Positions 34,305 to 44,623 of a DNA stretch of 64,000 bases are shown one piece after another. A model generated the notes under the pieces. That model saw nothing but the letters and a program-made list of their open reading frames with translations, did no database searches and was not told where the DNA came from. This stretch comes from Stachybotrys elegans. Lineage: Eukaryota; Ascomycota; Sordariomycetes; Hypocreales; Stachybotryaceae. The first letter of the stretch is position 1. Every line of letters starts with the position of its first letter. The stretch covers positions 1,736,001 to 1,800,000 of the forward strand of contig JAGPNK010000003.1 of assembly GCA_020746835.1 (NCBI GenBank), read 5' to 3'. The translations under genes were made by a program, and so were the position numbers.

Positions 34305-34941
34305 GATGTTGAACGCGGTGGTTTGGACGCAAAGGAGAAACAGCTCAGCACTGATCTAAGAAGAGTCGAGGTCGAAACAAAACACCCGCCCTGATTCTTA
34401 TACTTCACCGGCAGAATCGGCAGTTCGTATCCCGACACGGCATATCCCGAGCCCCGCAGCCATGGCGGCGTCACTCTGGGGGTGGCTTCGGTACAACCCC
34501 GACATGCGACCAATCCCCAAAAGCCAAAAAGAGGCCCATAAGACGGAGCGAGAGCGAGATAACCAAGATGCATTGTGGCGGGGGGTGTAGGAGCGTTATC
34601 AGCAAGAACCAAGGGATCGACCATCGTCGGCGGGTCGGCAGTGGAGATGATGCAATGCATACAGATAACAGTTACTCCAAGATAATGCAGGCTTTCAAGG
34701 CATCTCGAGAAGAGATCATGTTGGAGTTGGATGGCTTACGTACAAGAAAAGAAGCAACTCAACCCTCACTGTTATCTCGGCTGGTGCTCCCTATCTTGCT
34801 GGCTCCTTGCCGTCGACTTGGCGCCCCAAATTCGGACCTTTGAATCAATAAATGCAGCTCCGTCCCATATTTCACCATTAGCGTACCGTTCAATTCAAAT
34901 CAGGCCACGATTTTGGTTTGTCAAGCTGCGCTTCTTGTATC
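34305..34941. promoter_or_regulatory. Divergent promoter between permease and dipeptidase
   Basis: 637 bp separate the two start codons, suggesting shared control. GATA-type sequences (for example CAGATAAC near 34662) are present but are too common to prove nitrogen regulation. Confidence 0.5.
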
Positions 34942-36330
34942 ATGACTTGCCGACCTCCGTATCAGCATCTTGATATTGACGAGCGTGTCAAATCTGTTCT
35001 CCTCAACACCCCCCTCATTGACGGCCACAATGACCTTCCCCAGCAGCCGCGAGCCTGTTTTCATGGAAAGATCCATGACAACCCCAAGTTTGACTTGGAG
35101 AAGGGCTTCACTAGGGGTATGACGGACATTCCCCGGCTTAGACAAGGTGCCGTTGGAGGGCAGTTCTGGTCCATCTGCGTTCCGTGCTTGAGGTCGGCCG
35201 AGAACTTCTCCGCGCCAGAATATTCGGACATGGCACGCGATGCCATTGAGCAGATTGACCTCACGCTCCGCCTTGTAGAGTCTTACCCTGAAGTGTTCCA
35301 GCTGGTTGATGGCCCTGATGATGTCAAGGCCGTCTACCAGTCTGGTAAGATTGCCTGCTCGATTGGTATTGAAGGGTATGCAAGAAGCCCCGTCGGTCAA
35401 GACTGAAATCACGGCTGACATATGCCGCCTGTTGAAGGCTTCACATGGCAGGAAATAGCATTGGTATCATCCGAGCATTTTACCGCCTCGGAGTTCGTTA
35501 TGTGGGAAGATCCATCCCGTAACTCTCCTTTCATCGTAGGGCTGCCTACTAATGTCTGGCTTTAGTGTACTCTCACTCATGTCTGCAACAATGCGTTTGC
35601 CGACAGCTCTACATCGAAAATCGGACCGGTCCACGGTGGCCTTTCGGATCTAGGCCGATCCGCAGTTGTAGAAATGAACCGTTTGGGCATGATTGTAGAT
35701 GCTTCTCATGTATCTGAAGATTGTGCTAGGCAGGTCCTTGCGCTTTCACGGGCACCCATCATGTTCTCCCACTCCAACGCCAAAGCCGTCTTTGACTGCG
35801 CTCGCAACGTGCCGGATGATATTCTTGACCTGATTCCGGCCAACGGCGGTATCATCATGACCACGTTTGTGCCTGAGCACTGCACAGCTCGCCGAAAGGA
35901 TGCAACAATGGACATGGTCCTTGACCACCTCTTCTATGTAGCCAACCGCATTGGCTGGGACCACGTCGGGCTTGGCGGAGACTTTGACGGGATTGCGAGT
36001 GTGATCCCGGGATTGGAAGATGTGAAGTGTTATCCGAGGCTGCTCAAGGCAATCTTGGACAGAGGCGCAACCGAGGAGCAACTTGCCAAGGTGGCAGGAG
36101 AAAACATTCTGCGCGTGTGGCGAGGTGTTGAGAAGGTACGTGATGAGATGAAGAAGGAAGGCATCCTGCCCGTGGAGGATGTCTGGAAGGATAGAACTTG
36201 GTGGCGATATGATGGGTATTATCAGATGCCAGATCCTGATCCTGAGGACAAGTTGGGGTTGGACTGGTACGGCGTGCCACCGCCTGATGAGGGCTTATAT
36301 CTGAACGAGGAAGGAAATGATGTAAATTAG
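34942..36330 (+). CDS. Membrane dipeptidase (peptidase family M19)
   Basis: Predicted 420-aa zinc dipeptidase. Exons are 34942-35375, 35438-35501 and 35566-36330; the small middle exon restores EGLHMAGNSIGIIRAFYRLG, and the next junction gives RY|CTLTHVCNN. Metal and active-site motifs are present: LIDGHNDLP (His-x-Asp), the Glu in SIGIEG, MIVDASHVS, PIMFSHSNAK and GLGGDFDGI. The enzyme hydrolyses the peptide bond of dipeptides. No signal peptide or GPI tail is apparent, so a cytosolic location is more likely than the cell-surface one of animal renal dipeptidase. A PEEP-like acidic C-terminus ends the protein. The first ATG with good context follows a short leader; the upstream alternative start is not an ATG. 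Confidence 0.92.
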
Positions 36331-38006
36331 CAGCTATCAATGATGTAGAAGTGAGGTCCATATCAGAATGGGGGCTTGAATGCCGCACAAAAAGCAGGCT
36401 GGCGTCGTGTCACGCAATCTACTTCCTGTTCGTGTGCCCCAATGGGATATAGACCAGCGACTTCGAGGAGGACCTCTGACGATAAAGACAATTCCAAATC
36501 AATAGATACACTCTCAAATGTAGTTACAACTTCTCGGATTTCTAGACTGGAAATATGATCCTCGACAACCCTTCATGTGTATTTCAAACATACTTTCGTA
36601 CAGGATGGATATTTATATATTTCCATCACAGGCAGGTTAAATGCAGGCGACTAGGCACCTTGTTAGTCTAGAGGAGTTACAAAGTTGGGCCATTGGGGAG
36701 AATGTTGGTCTTCGAAGTGTAAGGTAATTCATATGAGGCTATAAATTATCGAATCTCGCGTTGTAGCACGAGTGCTTCAAGGTCAAGGAACGGACATTTG
36801 GAGTCCATCGTTCAGCTGTCTGACCAAGCGCTGAGGCTTAGCAAACCTCCTGCAGTGTGCTGATATCGATAAATTCAGGGATGGATGGATACTTACATAT
36901 GCAAGGCAAACTGGGTCGCCCAATATGGTGGACTACTTAGGCAGTGTTATATTCAGCTCCATCGGAGCCCACCTCAGCCCAACCCCCATTGACTGTGCCG
37001 AGGCCTGCTACAATGTTGTCAGGTGGCTGTCGAGATCTATGTGCAATATATGTCTACTAATGAAGGCATCTACTTAAAGGTCGGGCCAGTCGCCTACACG
37101 AGTCGGTGTGACCGCCCTCCTCACTCACCACTCCTCTATCCTCCCGCGCGCCTTCAAGACCCCGAAGACGTTGTATCCGAAAAGCCCAGGGTGCCTGCCA
37201 CCACGGAGCCGCCGATGAAGCACTCCCCAATGGATATGCAACCTTCTGTTGACTCTAGCAACGGCATCGCGCTCAGTGCTACCATCATCTCCCAGCAGCC
37301 GGTATGACTATCCCGCGCATCTAACTTGTTGCGCGGCGCCGACGACAGGAGAGCCGGCATGGCTGATGGGTGCAAAATTAGCGCGCGGAACCCCGTCCCG
37401 AGGCCGAACCCCAGATGTCCTTACGTGGCGGCCGCATTGTCTGCGCCTTCGTCTGCTGTGACGGAGCGTGCCGATTCAACAGGAGCTGCTGCTGATGACG
37501 GCCCTATACGAGACGGGGGAGCGGTGGGGAGAGTATTGACCACTTGTCTATACGCAGAAAGGCGTTATGTCAAGGGGGGGAGGGGGGGATGGAGGAGACC
37601 TGTAATGATAGCCTTGGCTATGTGTTGGGTAATTGCGAGGATAGTCATTGGAAGAATACAATGTCGATTTGGAACCTACTGCTGATGCAGCTCTGTCCAT
37701 TGGCGAGCCGATTCGCGCAGAAGCATGCGAGGCAACGCCACCATTCGAGGGAGGCTAGTACGGCGACTTGTCCTCCAACTTCGACTTCAAGTCACAAAAC
37801 AGAGTGACTGGTTGATAGGTAGGCAATGTAGGCACAAACTGCCCGTGATATTGATACTATCTAGAGAATAATTCCGACCGTCCAAACCTTATCCCAAGGA
37901 TCCGCCAAACGCCACCAAGCCCCATGCGCCGTTGTGTGTTCTATTTTCGCCCAAGTCCCGTGATTCGTCTCGATTCCCATTCATTATTGGATATGCAATA
38001 TGCCAT
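36331..38006. other. Intergenic region with repeat copy C
   Basis: Apart from copy C of the dispersed repeat, the 1.7 kb contains no supported gene. 36530-37000 is AT-rich; 37080-37800 has several short frames without coding bias. Confidence 0.45.
36415..36530 (+). repeat. Dispersed repeat, copy C
   Basis: It carries TTCGTGTGCCCCAATGGGAT, then ATAGACCAGCGACTTCGAGG and GATAAAGACAATTCCAAATC, colinear with copies A, B and D. It starts about 85 bp after the dipeptidase stop codon. The distal part found in A and D is not evident here. Confidence 0.8.
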
Positions 38007-38513
38007 TTACAGAATAGCGGCGACCAGTCCGACGACGGCGAGGGCAGCCATGGCGGCGCCGGTTTCGCGGGGTGCGGCGTTGTCAGGAGGTGAGCTCGTG
38101 GTCGGGCTCGCAGCCTCGAGGACGCTCTCGAGATCCGAGGTGCAGATGGGGTACTCGCCACCAACCAAGCCGATGAAGTTGGTGACCTCGGGGCACGAGG
38201 ATACAAAGGAGCGGACCTCGCCCTCGTTGGAGCTCAGCCAGGATTCGATCTCGGAGCTGTAGCTCGAGTACTCGCTGCTCTGGGATCCGGTGTAGCTGCA
38301 AGCGTCGTCAGGAGGGTTCTGGCTCCATTCCGAGACGAGGGCGGGAGGAGGTGTGGGCGCGCTGTCGAGCAGGCCAGTAACGCTGGTAACGCAGCCGAGG
38401 TCGATGCTACCTCCACCCACGTCGATGTTGATGTTGGTCTGGCGAGGCATGAGCTGGGCGCTCGAGGAGGCAGCCATTGCTGCGATGGCGAGGATGACGG
38501 AGCGGGAGAACAT
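38007..38513 (-). CDS. Small secreted, probably GPI-anchored Ser-rich protein
   Basis: A single-exon, 168-residue protein. Residues 1-20 form a signal peptide (FSRSVILAIAAMAASSSAQ), followed by MPRQ, a possible Kex2-like processing area. The mature part has four spaced Cys (GCVTSV, DACSYT, SSCPEV, ICTSDL), a Ser/Tyr/Glu-rich helix (EYSSYSSEIESWLSSNEGEV) and a C-terminal Ser/Thr/Pro stretch before a hydrophobic tail (AAMAALAVVGLVAAIL) suited to a GPI signal. The pattern resembles fungal proteins annotated as infection-structure-specific (DUF7735-like). The function is unknown; cell-wall or extracellular residence is inferred. The neighbouring chitin deacetylase also acts at the wall. Confidence 0.8.
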   Translation of the reverse strand: MFSRSVILAIAAMAASSSAQLMPRQTNINIDVGGGSIDLGCVTSVTGLLDSAPTPPPALVSEWSQNPPDDACSYTGSQSSEYSSYSSEIESWLSSNEGEVRSFVSSCPEVTNFIGLVGGEYPICTSDLESVLEAASPTTSSPPDNAAPRETGAAMAALAVVGLVAAIL

Positions 38514-39820
38514 GATGGCTCGCGATGTGGTGTTTATTTTTATGTTTATGGTGGATGTTTGGTTGGTTGGTTGCACAGCAGAAAGTGGTGGACGTAGAAG
38601 ATGTTCGGAGTAAGCTGATGATGACGATGGATGCCTTGGATTTTCTGACAAGTACTTAGGCGAGAGCTATGGTGGGACAATAGCGGGCAGGAGCAAAGGG
38701 CTTTATGGGAAAATGGCGTCGCCTGCGCAGAACAGAAACCCACGTCAAACAGGAACAGGGCCAGGTACGAACCATGAACGGATCGATTACGACACCCATC
38801 CACAGCCCCCTCGACCAAGCTTCCAAGCCGCGGCGGGTGGTGGCCAGCGCTGCTATCTTTAACCGTGCCATAGCCTCAGTGGAGCAGCAAAGTGGCAGGG
38901 ATCGGCTGCTCATCTCGCAGGCTAAGCAAAGCCAAGACCCCAGGACCCAGCAGGCCTCTCTCCCGCCCGTTTTAGGCTGGTTGGCTGGCTGACAACCCCT
39001 AACAAGACCCGAAACCTGCTTTGTTTCTGCCCCTCTCCTGACGATCAGGTGCCTCTCCGCGACCGAAGAAGGCTTGCGCGTCACCTACCAACGTACCTGT
39101 ATACATACCAAGCACCCAAACTGCACAGGCCTTTGACATAAGCATAACCCAGGGCCCCCTCACCTTCCGCGCGTCCCCAGACGTTGGATCGCCGTCAAGA
39201 TGCAGTCCGTGACGACGCATCTGCCGCATCGTCCTTCCTCGGAAATAATCGACGGCCTACGCAAGGCGACTTTCTTTCCGTCTCGTTTCAGGGCTTTGTG
39301 CGTGCACACAACTACGTCCGAAGGCGATTGTGGCGATGAACCTCCTCGTATTTTTTTTTTCCCCTCTGGGCGGCACGAGCAGCTTATTATGGGGCAACTG
39401 CATGATTACCCATCTATTCTCACCCAGTCATGCTCCGGATATGCCATGTCTGGCAGTGACCAACAGCTCTTGATTCCAGCACGATATCCATTTCTTCTCC
39501 CTTTGTTGGGCACAATTTTGATCGAGCACGTGGTCCTTGCTTGTCATGATTACATTAGTGCATTAGGAATACCATCTCCATCCAACACAGCTGCTACGCG
39601 CGCAACGGGAGCGCACGTGCAGGTCGCATTGTCCGAATTGGAATCCGAGACAGTCGACTTGTGCCATTCAAGCCGGTCCCTTGACGGATTCCGCCCCAAA
39701 GTCTCAGCATGCCGGACCCGACACCAACCTGCAAATCTCCACTCTCGGCCGAAGCCAGCAGAATCAAAGAGCAGCTCTATTTCCCCTCCCCCCCCCCTCT
39801 CTCTCGATTGTTTAGGTGTA
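38514..39820. other. Intergenic region
   Basis: 1.3 kb containing the small wall protein's promoter and the deacetylase 3' flank. A 651-bp open frame (39200-39850) has no coding bias and runs through a T-rich tract and into the deacetylase on the other strand, so I do not call it a gene. Confidence 0.45.
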
Positions 39821-41313
39821 CTATCTGGATTGGCCGCAAGTGCCGTATAGAGGCTGACATCCTCCGACGCAGTGATCTACAGTCGAGCCACACCACCCAT
39901 ACTGCGAGCAGCACGTCGCACCAGGCTCGCTGATGCAGGTGGCATTGCCGAACCTGGGACCACACCGCCCGTCGGTGCTCGTGGGGAAGGGGTTGGAGGC
40001 CGAGGACGTCGTTGTCCTAGCCGTGGTGCTGCTGGTGCTGCGAGCCGTGGTCGATGAAGTTGCGGGCCTGGTCGATGTACTGGTCGAGGAAGTCGCCGGT
40101 CTGGTTGATGTGCTGGTTGATGTGCGGCTCGTGCTGGTGCTCCTGGATGTCGTGGTACTGCTCGATGTGGGCGGCTGCGCCGATACGGATCGGTACCAGT
40201 TCTGCTGGGGGTCTCCCAGGCATTCACCCACCGTCACAGCCCTGAAGTTGTTCCGGACAAGCGACTCGAGCATGTGGCCCGTCAGGTTATACACTGACTG
40301 GTACACCGGATCGTGCTCGATGTGCAGATACATGGTGTTTTGAGGATTGCGACCCTCGACATTGACGTCCCAAATGTCCTTGGACTGCTGGATGAGCTGC
40401 GAGCTGTCGTGGAGGTAACCTTCGGTGTCGAGGTTGAAGTAGGTGATGTGATAGCCCAGCTCCCCCAGCCAAGCGTCGGTGGTTGCGTTGCTGGCCGAGT
40501 ACGGCGGTCGCATATAGGTAGGGAAGTATCCAAGCAGATCGGCCAGGGCGGTTTCGAGAAAGTGCATCTGGTTGAAGAACTTGGACCGCGAGAGTGTTGT
40601 CAGCCGCTGATGCGACCAAGTGTGACTGGCGACTTGGTGGCCATCTCGGATCATGCGCCGGATGAGGTTGGGCCACGGCGTAGACGGGTCATTAATGGCC
40701 CCCTTGCCCAGGTTGCGCCCAGTGACGTAAAATGTCGCTTTGGCGTTGTACGACTGATGATACGAGGCTTAGCACGAAGCGGTACAAGGTGATGCAGCAG
40801 GAAAGGCTGCCGCCAGGATAGGTCATCATCGACGACCTGAGGGAGAAGGGGGGGGGGGGGAGATGCTTACCGCAAGCAGATTGAGCAAGTCTTCGGTATA
40901 CGAATAAGGCCCGTCGTCATACGTCAGGGCAATACTGCCGCTCCGCTGACAGCGATAGATGGCCTGGCCGTACGGGATGGTTCCCACACGGGGACGGGCC
41001 ACACCGGCTGTGTCAGGCCCATTGGGCCGGACGTTTGCATCGCAGGCAGGGCCGAATTCAATCTGGCACGACGGAGCAGAGCAGTACAGGTAGCCATTTC
41101 CGCACCACCTAGGACCTATGTGAGAAACGAGGGAAAGCAGAGCAGGAATGTTGAGCTTCTAGCCTACCCAGCACTGGAACAGCATTCGGATTCTCGGCAG
41201 ACTGTGCCAAATCCCGTACCACAGCGGCCATTTGTGGAAACTTGGCGCTCCACAACCCGTGCAGCCACCTGGGTGGACAATACGGCAGCGAGGATGAGGG
41301 CTTGAAGATACAT
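39821..41313 (-). CDS. Chitin deacetylase (CE4) with a CBM18 domain at each end
   Basis: Predicted 438-aa secreted enzyme that N-deacetylates chitin to chitosan. Exons are 41168-41313, 40871-41108 and 39821-40753. Signal peptide: [18 protein letters not shown]. An N-terminal chitin-binding CBM18 ([11 protein letters not shown]...ECCSSAGWCGNG) spans the first intron; using the nearer AG would insert a stop, so the TCCTAG acceptor is chosen. The CE4 catalytic core has motif 1 ([13 protein letters not shown]), motif 2 ([10 protein letters not shown], His-x-x-x-His) and motif 3 (MRPPYSASN). A Ser/Thr/Arg-Pro linker of about 60 residues then leads to a second CBM18 ([11 protein letters not shown]...CCSQYGWCG). 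Pathogens use such enzymes to mask wall chitin and insects' associates to modify cuticle; either is inference. The second intron contains a 13-base homopolymer. Confidence 0.93.
40848..40860. repeat. 13-base G/C homopolymer inside a chitin deacetylase intron
   Basis: An uninterrupted G13 (plus strand) lies seven to nine bases from the intron donor. On the transcript it is C13. It is likely to vary in length and to be error-prone in sequencing. Confidence 0.9.
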
Positions 41314-44117
41314 TGTCGATGTTGAAATATTAACGGTGATGGGGAAAACGAGAGGTGCCCGTACGTGATGGAAGCGAAAAGGCGTATTAGGGGATGGCAG
41401 TAACAGCAAGCGAAACGAGCGACTTGAGGTTTGGAACTGGCAAAGACAATGGAAGAGCTCCGTGGCACCAAAGAAAGGTGAGTCGGTTCAATCAAACATG
41501 GCTATCAGTCCTGTCTGGCCTGGGATCGGTCCGGTATAAGTAGCAGCAGAGATGCAGCCTGGCCAAGCAGTGTCAGTCAATCGACCCAAGTCGCGGCCTC
41601 CATGGAGCTGGGATCACTCCGCATGGATGGTCCTGTCCGGCAGAAACAACGAGCATGCACCTAAGACGGAGATGGGGGTGTGGAGGGAGCGAGGGATGGG
41701 ACCTGCAGCTCAGCATGTCCCGGACGTGGACACGACACGAGGCGACGCCCGTGCCATTGCGGCTGCCATGCCGGAGCTGAGGACTCAATACAGCCCGGCC
41801 CTGGCGCACCATTGTCTCCCATTGCTTCTTTCGTCTACCTTATTTGCAACCTACGATGCGAGCGTGGCTAGTGGGCGTCTGGCCTGCGCTGCGCTCCCGA
41901 TGCGCGTGACGGCGGGGATAAAAAGGGCTGATCTGGGAATGGAAGGTAAGTAGGTTTGCCTTGAGCCCGGTGACAGGGATGCAAGGTGTGGGGGAGGGAC
42001 GACATCATCCATCCCAGGTGATGATCGTTATGAGCCTGCTATATGGTGACATGCACAGCGCCTATTACGGTTGGACCAGAGAGAGGGGGTAAGTAAGAAC
42101 TCGAAGCGACCGCGCAGGTCTAGCTGGGTAGCATGGGCCGACGAATGGACTTATGCGTAGGCCTGATTCTGACTCTGGCATTGCTTTTTCTCGCCGCAAG
42201 GGTCGACCAGAATGTTTCGGAGTAGATGGGAATTGCAGCATTGACGGCCCTATGAGGGCTACCTTGACATTGGCATGGCATTCGCCCACTTTCCTCTTGC
42301 CTCCGCATTTGCTTTTGCATCCAGACCCATCGCATTCATTGCGGTCCCCTTTTTCGGGCGACGGGAACTGGGCATCGAGGACGGGTGAATGGGAGGGTGT
42401 GGAGTCTTCGTATACGCAACTCCGTTTCCATCAAACGAGAGCGTGGCATTGATGATGGTCCAGCTGGCACATATTGTCTCGAGGGACGGGCATCTGAGGC
42501 ATCCATGGATCTTGTCGTTGCCTGCCCGCCTTCTTGCTCTCTCTCAACATGACGTGTGGAATGCATAGATGTCTACGTAGCCATGTCAGAACTATTGATG
42601 CAGCTGGGCTTGGCGGCGGTCACGCTTAGCAAACGACGAATGGCGGCCATGGAGGACGGCGATGTGTCGTTGGTCTCACCGCCCGTCATGGCTTTGCTGG
42701 GCAGGCCTTCACCCTCTTGGGACATGGCTTGCGAGCTGGGAGGTCAAGTGTTCAGCCTCAAGGGAGCCGTGCCCCTTTACGAGGAGTCGGACTCGGATGG
42801 CTCGTTCCATGTGAGTCGGTGTGTGAGGCGCGCAAGCCAGGCCCATGGCGCAGAGCCCAATTGCTAAAAAGAAGGGTGCTGTTTTCCCTTGGTCTCAGCT
42901 GGGAATGACATTTCTTGCCCTTTCCCCTTTCCGCACAATTGGGAATTCAGGGTCGAAATGAGAGGCTGAGACAAGGCGCGCGTGTCTTGGTAGGGGACCG
43001 GTTCAAACGGTCTGGCCTCAAGTACAGACAGACACAGACAGTCGCAGCCAGACATGGATGGCTCTCGAGGTTGTGGAAGAGACATGCGGGCAGCCGTGGA
43101 GTGGATACTTGGGCACGATCTACCCGCTCATGGCCCCCTCTTCTTCCTCCTATATTTAGCGGGCGTCCTGCTTGATTCTCATCGTGGACTACGGGTGGCT
43201 TGCGGTGCCCCTGCTTTTGCCCACGCTGTTTCGCTGTTTCTCGCCTTCGCGTTGCACGCAAAAAGAGCGAGAGAGAGAGAGAGGGCGACGCGAGCCGTTG
43301 GTGGCAGAGTCTGATGGATGCAGGGAAAGATTGTACGTAAATGATTTACGTTTGTATTTGCTGCCCTAATATTGCTATTATTTAATTTTGTTCTTGTGGG
43401 TGGCCAAGTCGAAGGGTTTGTTGGGCAAGGAAAGCAAGCCACTTCCATCACCTGCCCACGCCGCCTGGGCGGTCCCTTGACCTCGGTCCTGGCCTAACTC
43501 AAGACGGCCTTGTCTTTACAATCGTCCCGACAGAAAGGACGAGGCCATGGGGCAAATTTTTTATGCCAAATATCCGCAGCTTCCCCAATTGATGTGGATC
43601 GTCCGGAGATTCAAGCTGATTGATAAATCAGACTAGAACTGCAGCGTGGGCCATCGTCTATTCTGCCAAGCCTGTCCCCAGCACACCGAGCGGATTTTTT
43701 AACAGGTGGTGGACCCTTTTTGGAGGCTATCGCTAGATGCAAGCCGGTCTGCGCTAGGGGAAAAAAAAGTTCGATTCGGTGGCTGACAGCGGAGGCTTTT
43801 TTATGGTGAACGATGATGGCGATGGTGAGGAGGAGGAGCATGTTGGCAGTATTGGCCCTGCCCGCGTAATGGCCATCGCGAACAATGATATTGATATGAT
43901 GCTCCCGCTTGCATTCCATCGGCCCGCAGAAAGGAATCACATACTTTCGCATCCCCCGAAAGAGAGAGCGAGAGAACGGCGACATCGGGCCACTCTCGGG
44001 CAATCCGGGACTCCTGCGCAGGGTTCTGCCATGCTTCCGACCCTTGCTCCTGCCGCTGATTCGCCTGCGCCGCCTGATGCAAGAGGCGATGGAGCTCGAC
44101 AGCGCTATATCAGATGG

Positions 44118-44126
44118 ATCTGATAA
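44118..44126 (+). promoter_or_regulatory. SreA/SRE-type iron-responsive GATA site
   Basis: ATCTGATAA matches exactly the extended ATCWGATAA motif bound by fungal iron-repressing GATA factors (SreA, SRE, Urbs1). It is about 500 bp upstream of the siderophore-transporter start codon and is preceded by a second half-site, ATCAGAT, at 44109-44115. Iron repression of the transporter is the inferred role. Confidence 0.65.
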
Positions 44127-44497
44127 CTCTAGCGTCTTGGGGGAGGGGTTTTGGCCGAGCGCTAAGATGATGGCTACTCACCGAACCATCCATCGTCAAG
44201 GATATAATTTTTTTTTTCTCGCCTTCGGTCTGAGTGTAATAAATTCCCTCTGGCAGTTTGCTTCTGCTTCTTCTTGTTTTTTTCCCTCCCACACTTGCAG
44301 CTATCGGCTCGGAGACTTCCCGTATGCACAACGCTGTCTTAGTGCTTGGTGCCGCAGCCCAGCTGAACGATTGACATCTTGGACCCTAGTTCCGCCCATT
44401 AGTAGCTTCTGTTTGCGGAAGAGGTACCTTGCCTTGTCCAGGCTTCTTCCACCGAGCAGGAACCGGGGACCCTTCTTTCCTTGGTCGCACGACTCGT

Positions 44498-44606
44498 CCT
44501 CTTTTTTTCTTTTCTTTTTTTCTTCTTCTTTTTCTTCCTCCCCTCTCCCCTCTACCCGATTCCTCCCTCCCTCTTCACCCTCTTCCCCCTCCCCCCCTCC
44601 TGTAGC
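44498..44606 (+). promoter_or_regulatory. Long pyrimidine tract in the transporter leader
   Basis: A stretch of almost pure C/T immediately precedes the siderophore-transporter start region. CT-rich blocks near transcription starts are typical of strongly expressed genes of filamentous fungi. Confidence 0.55.
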
Positions 44607-44623
44607 GCAGTGACCTCTCGACA

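Larger units (their letters stand above)
41314..44623. other. 3.3-kb intergenic region: deacetylase and siderophore-transporter promoters
   Basis: No coding frame is supported. Features are a GA microsatellite (43264-43282), homopolymer T runs near 43556 and 44207, an SreA-type GATA site at 44118, and a long pyrimidine leader from about 44500 to the start codon. The length is consistent with a regulated promoter. Confidence 0.5.

Noticed and set aside
39200..39850. 216-residue open frame on the plus strand
   Set aside because: No coding bias, contains a T homopolymer coding FFF, and runs antisense into the conserved chitin deacetylase C-terminus.
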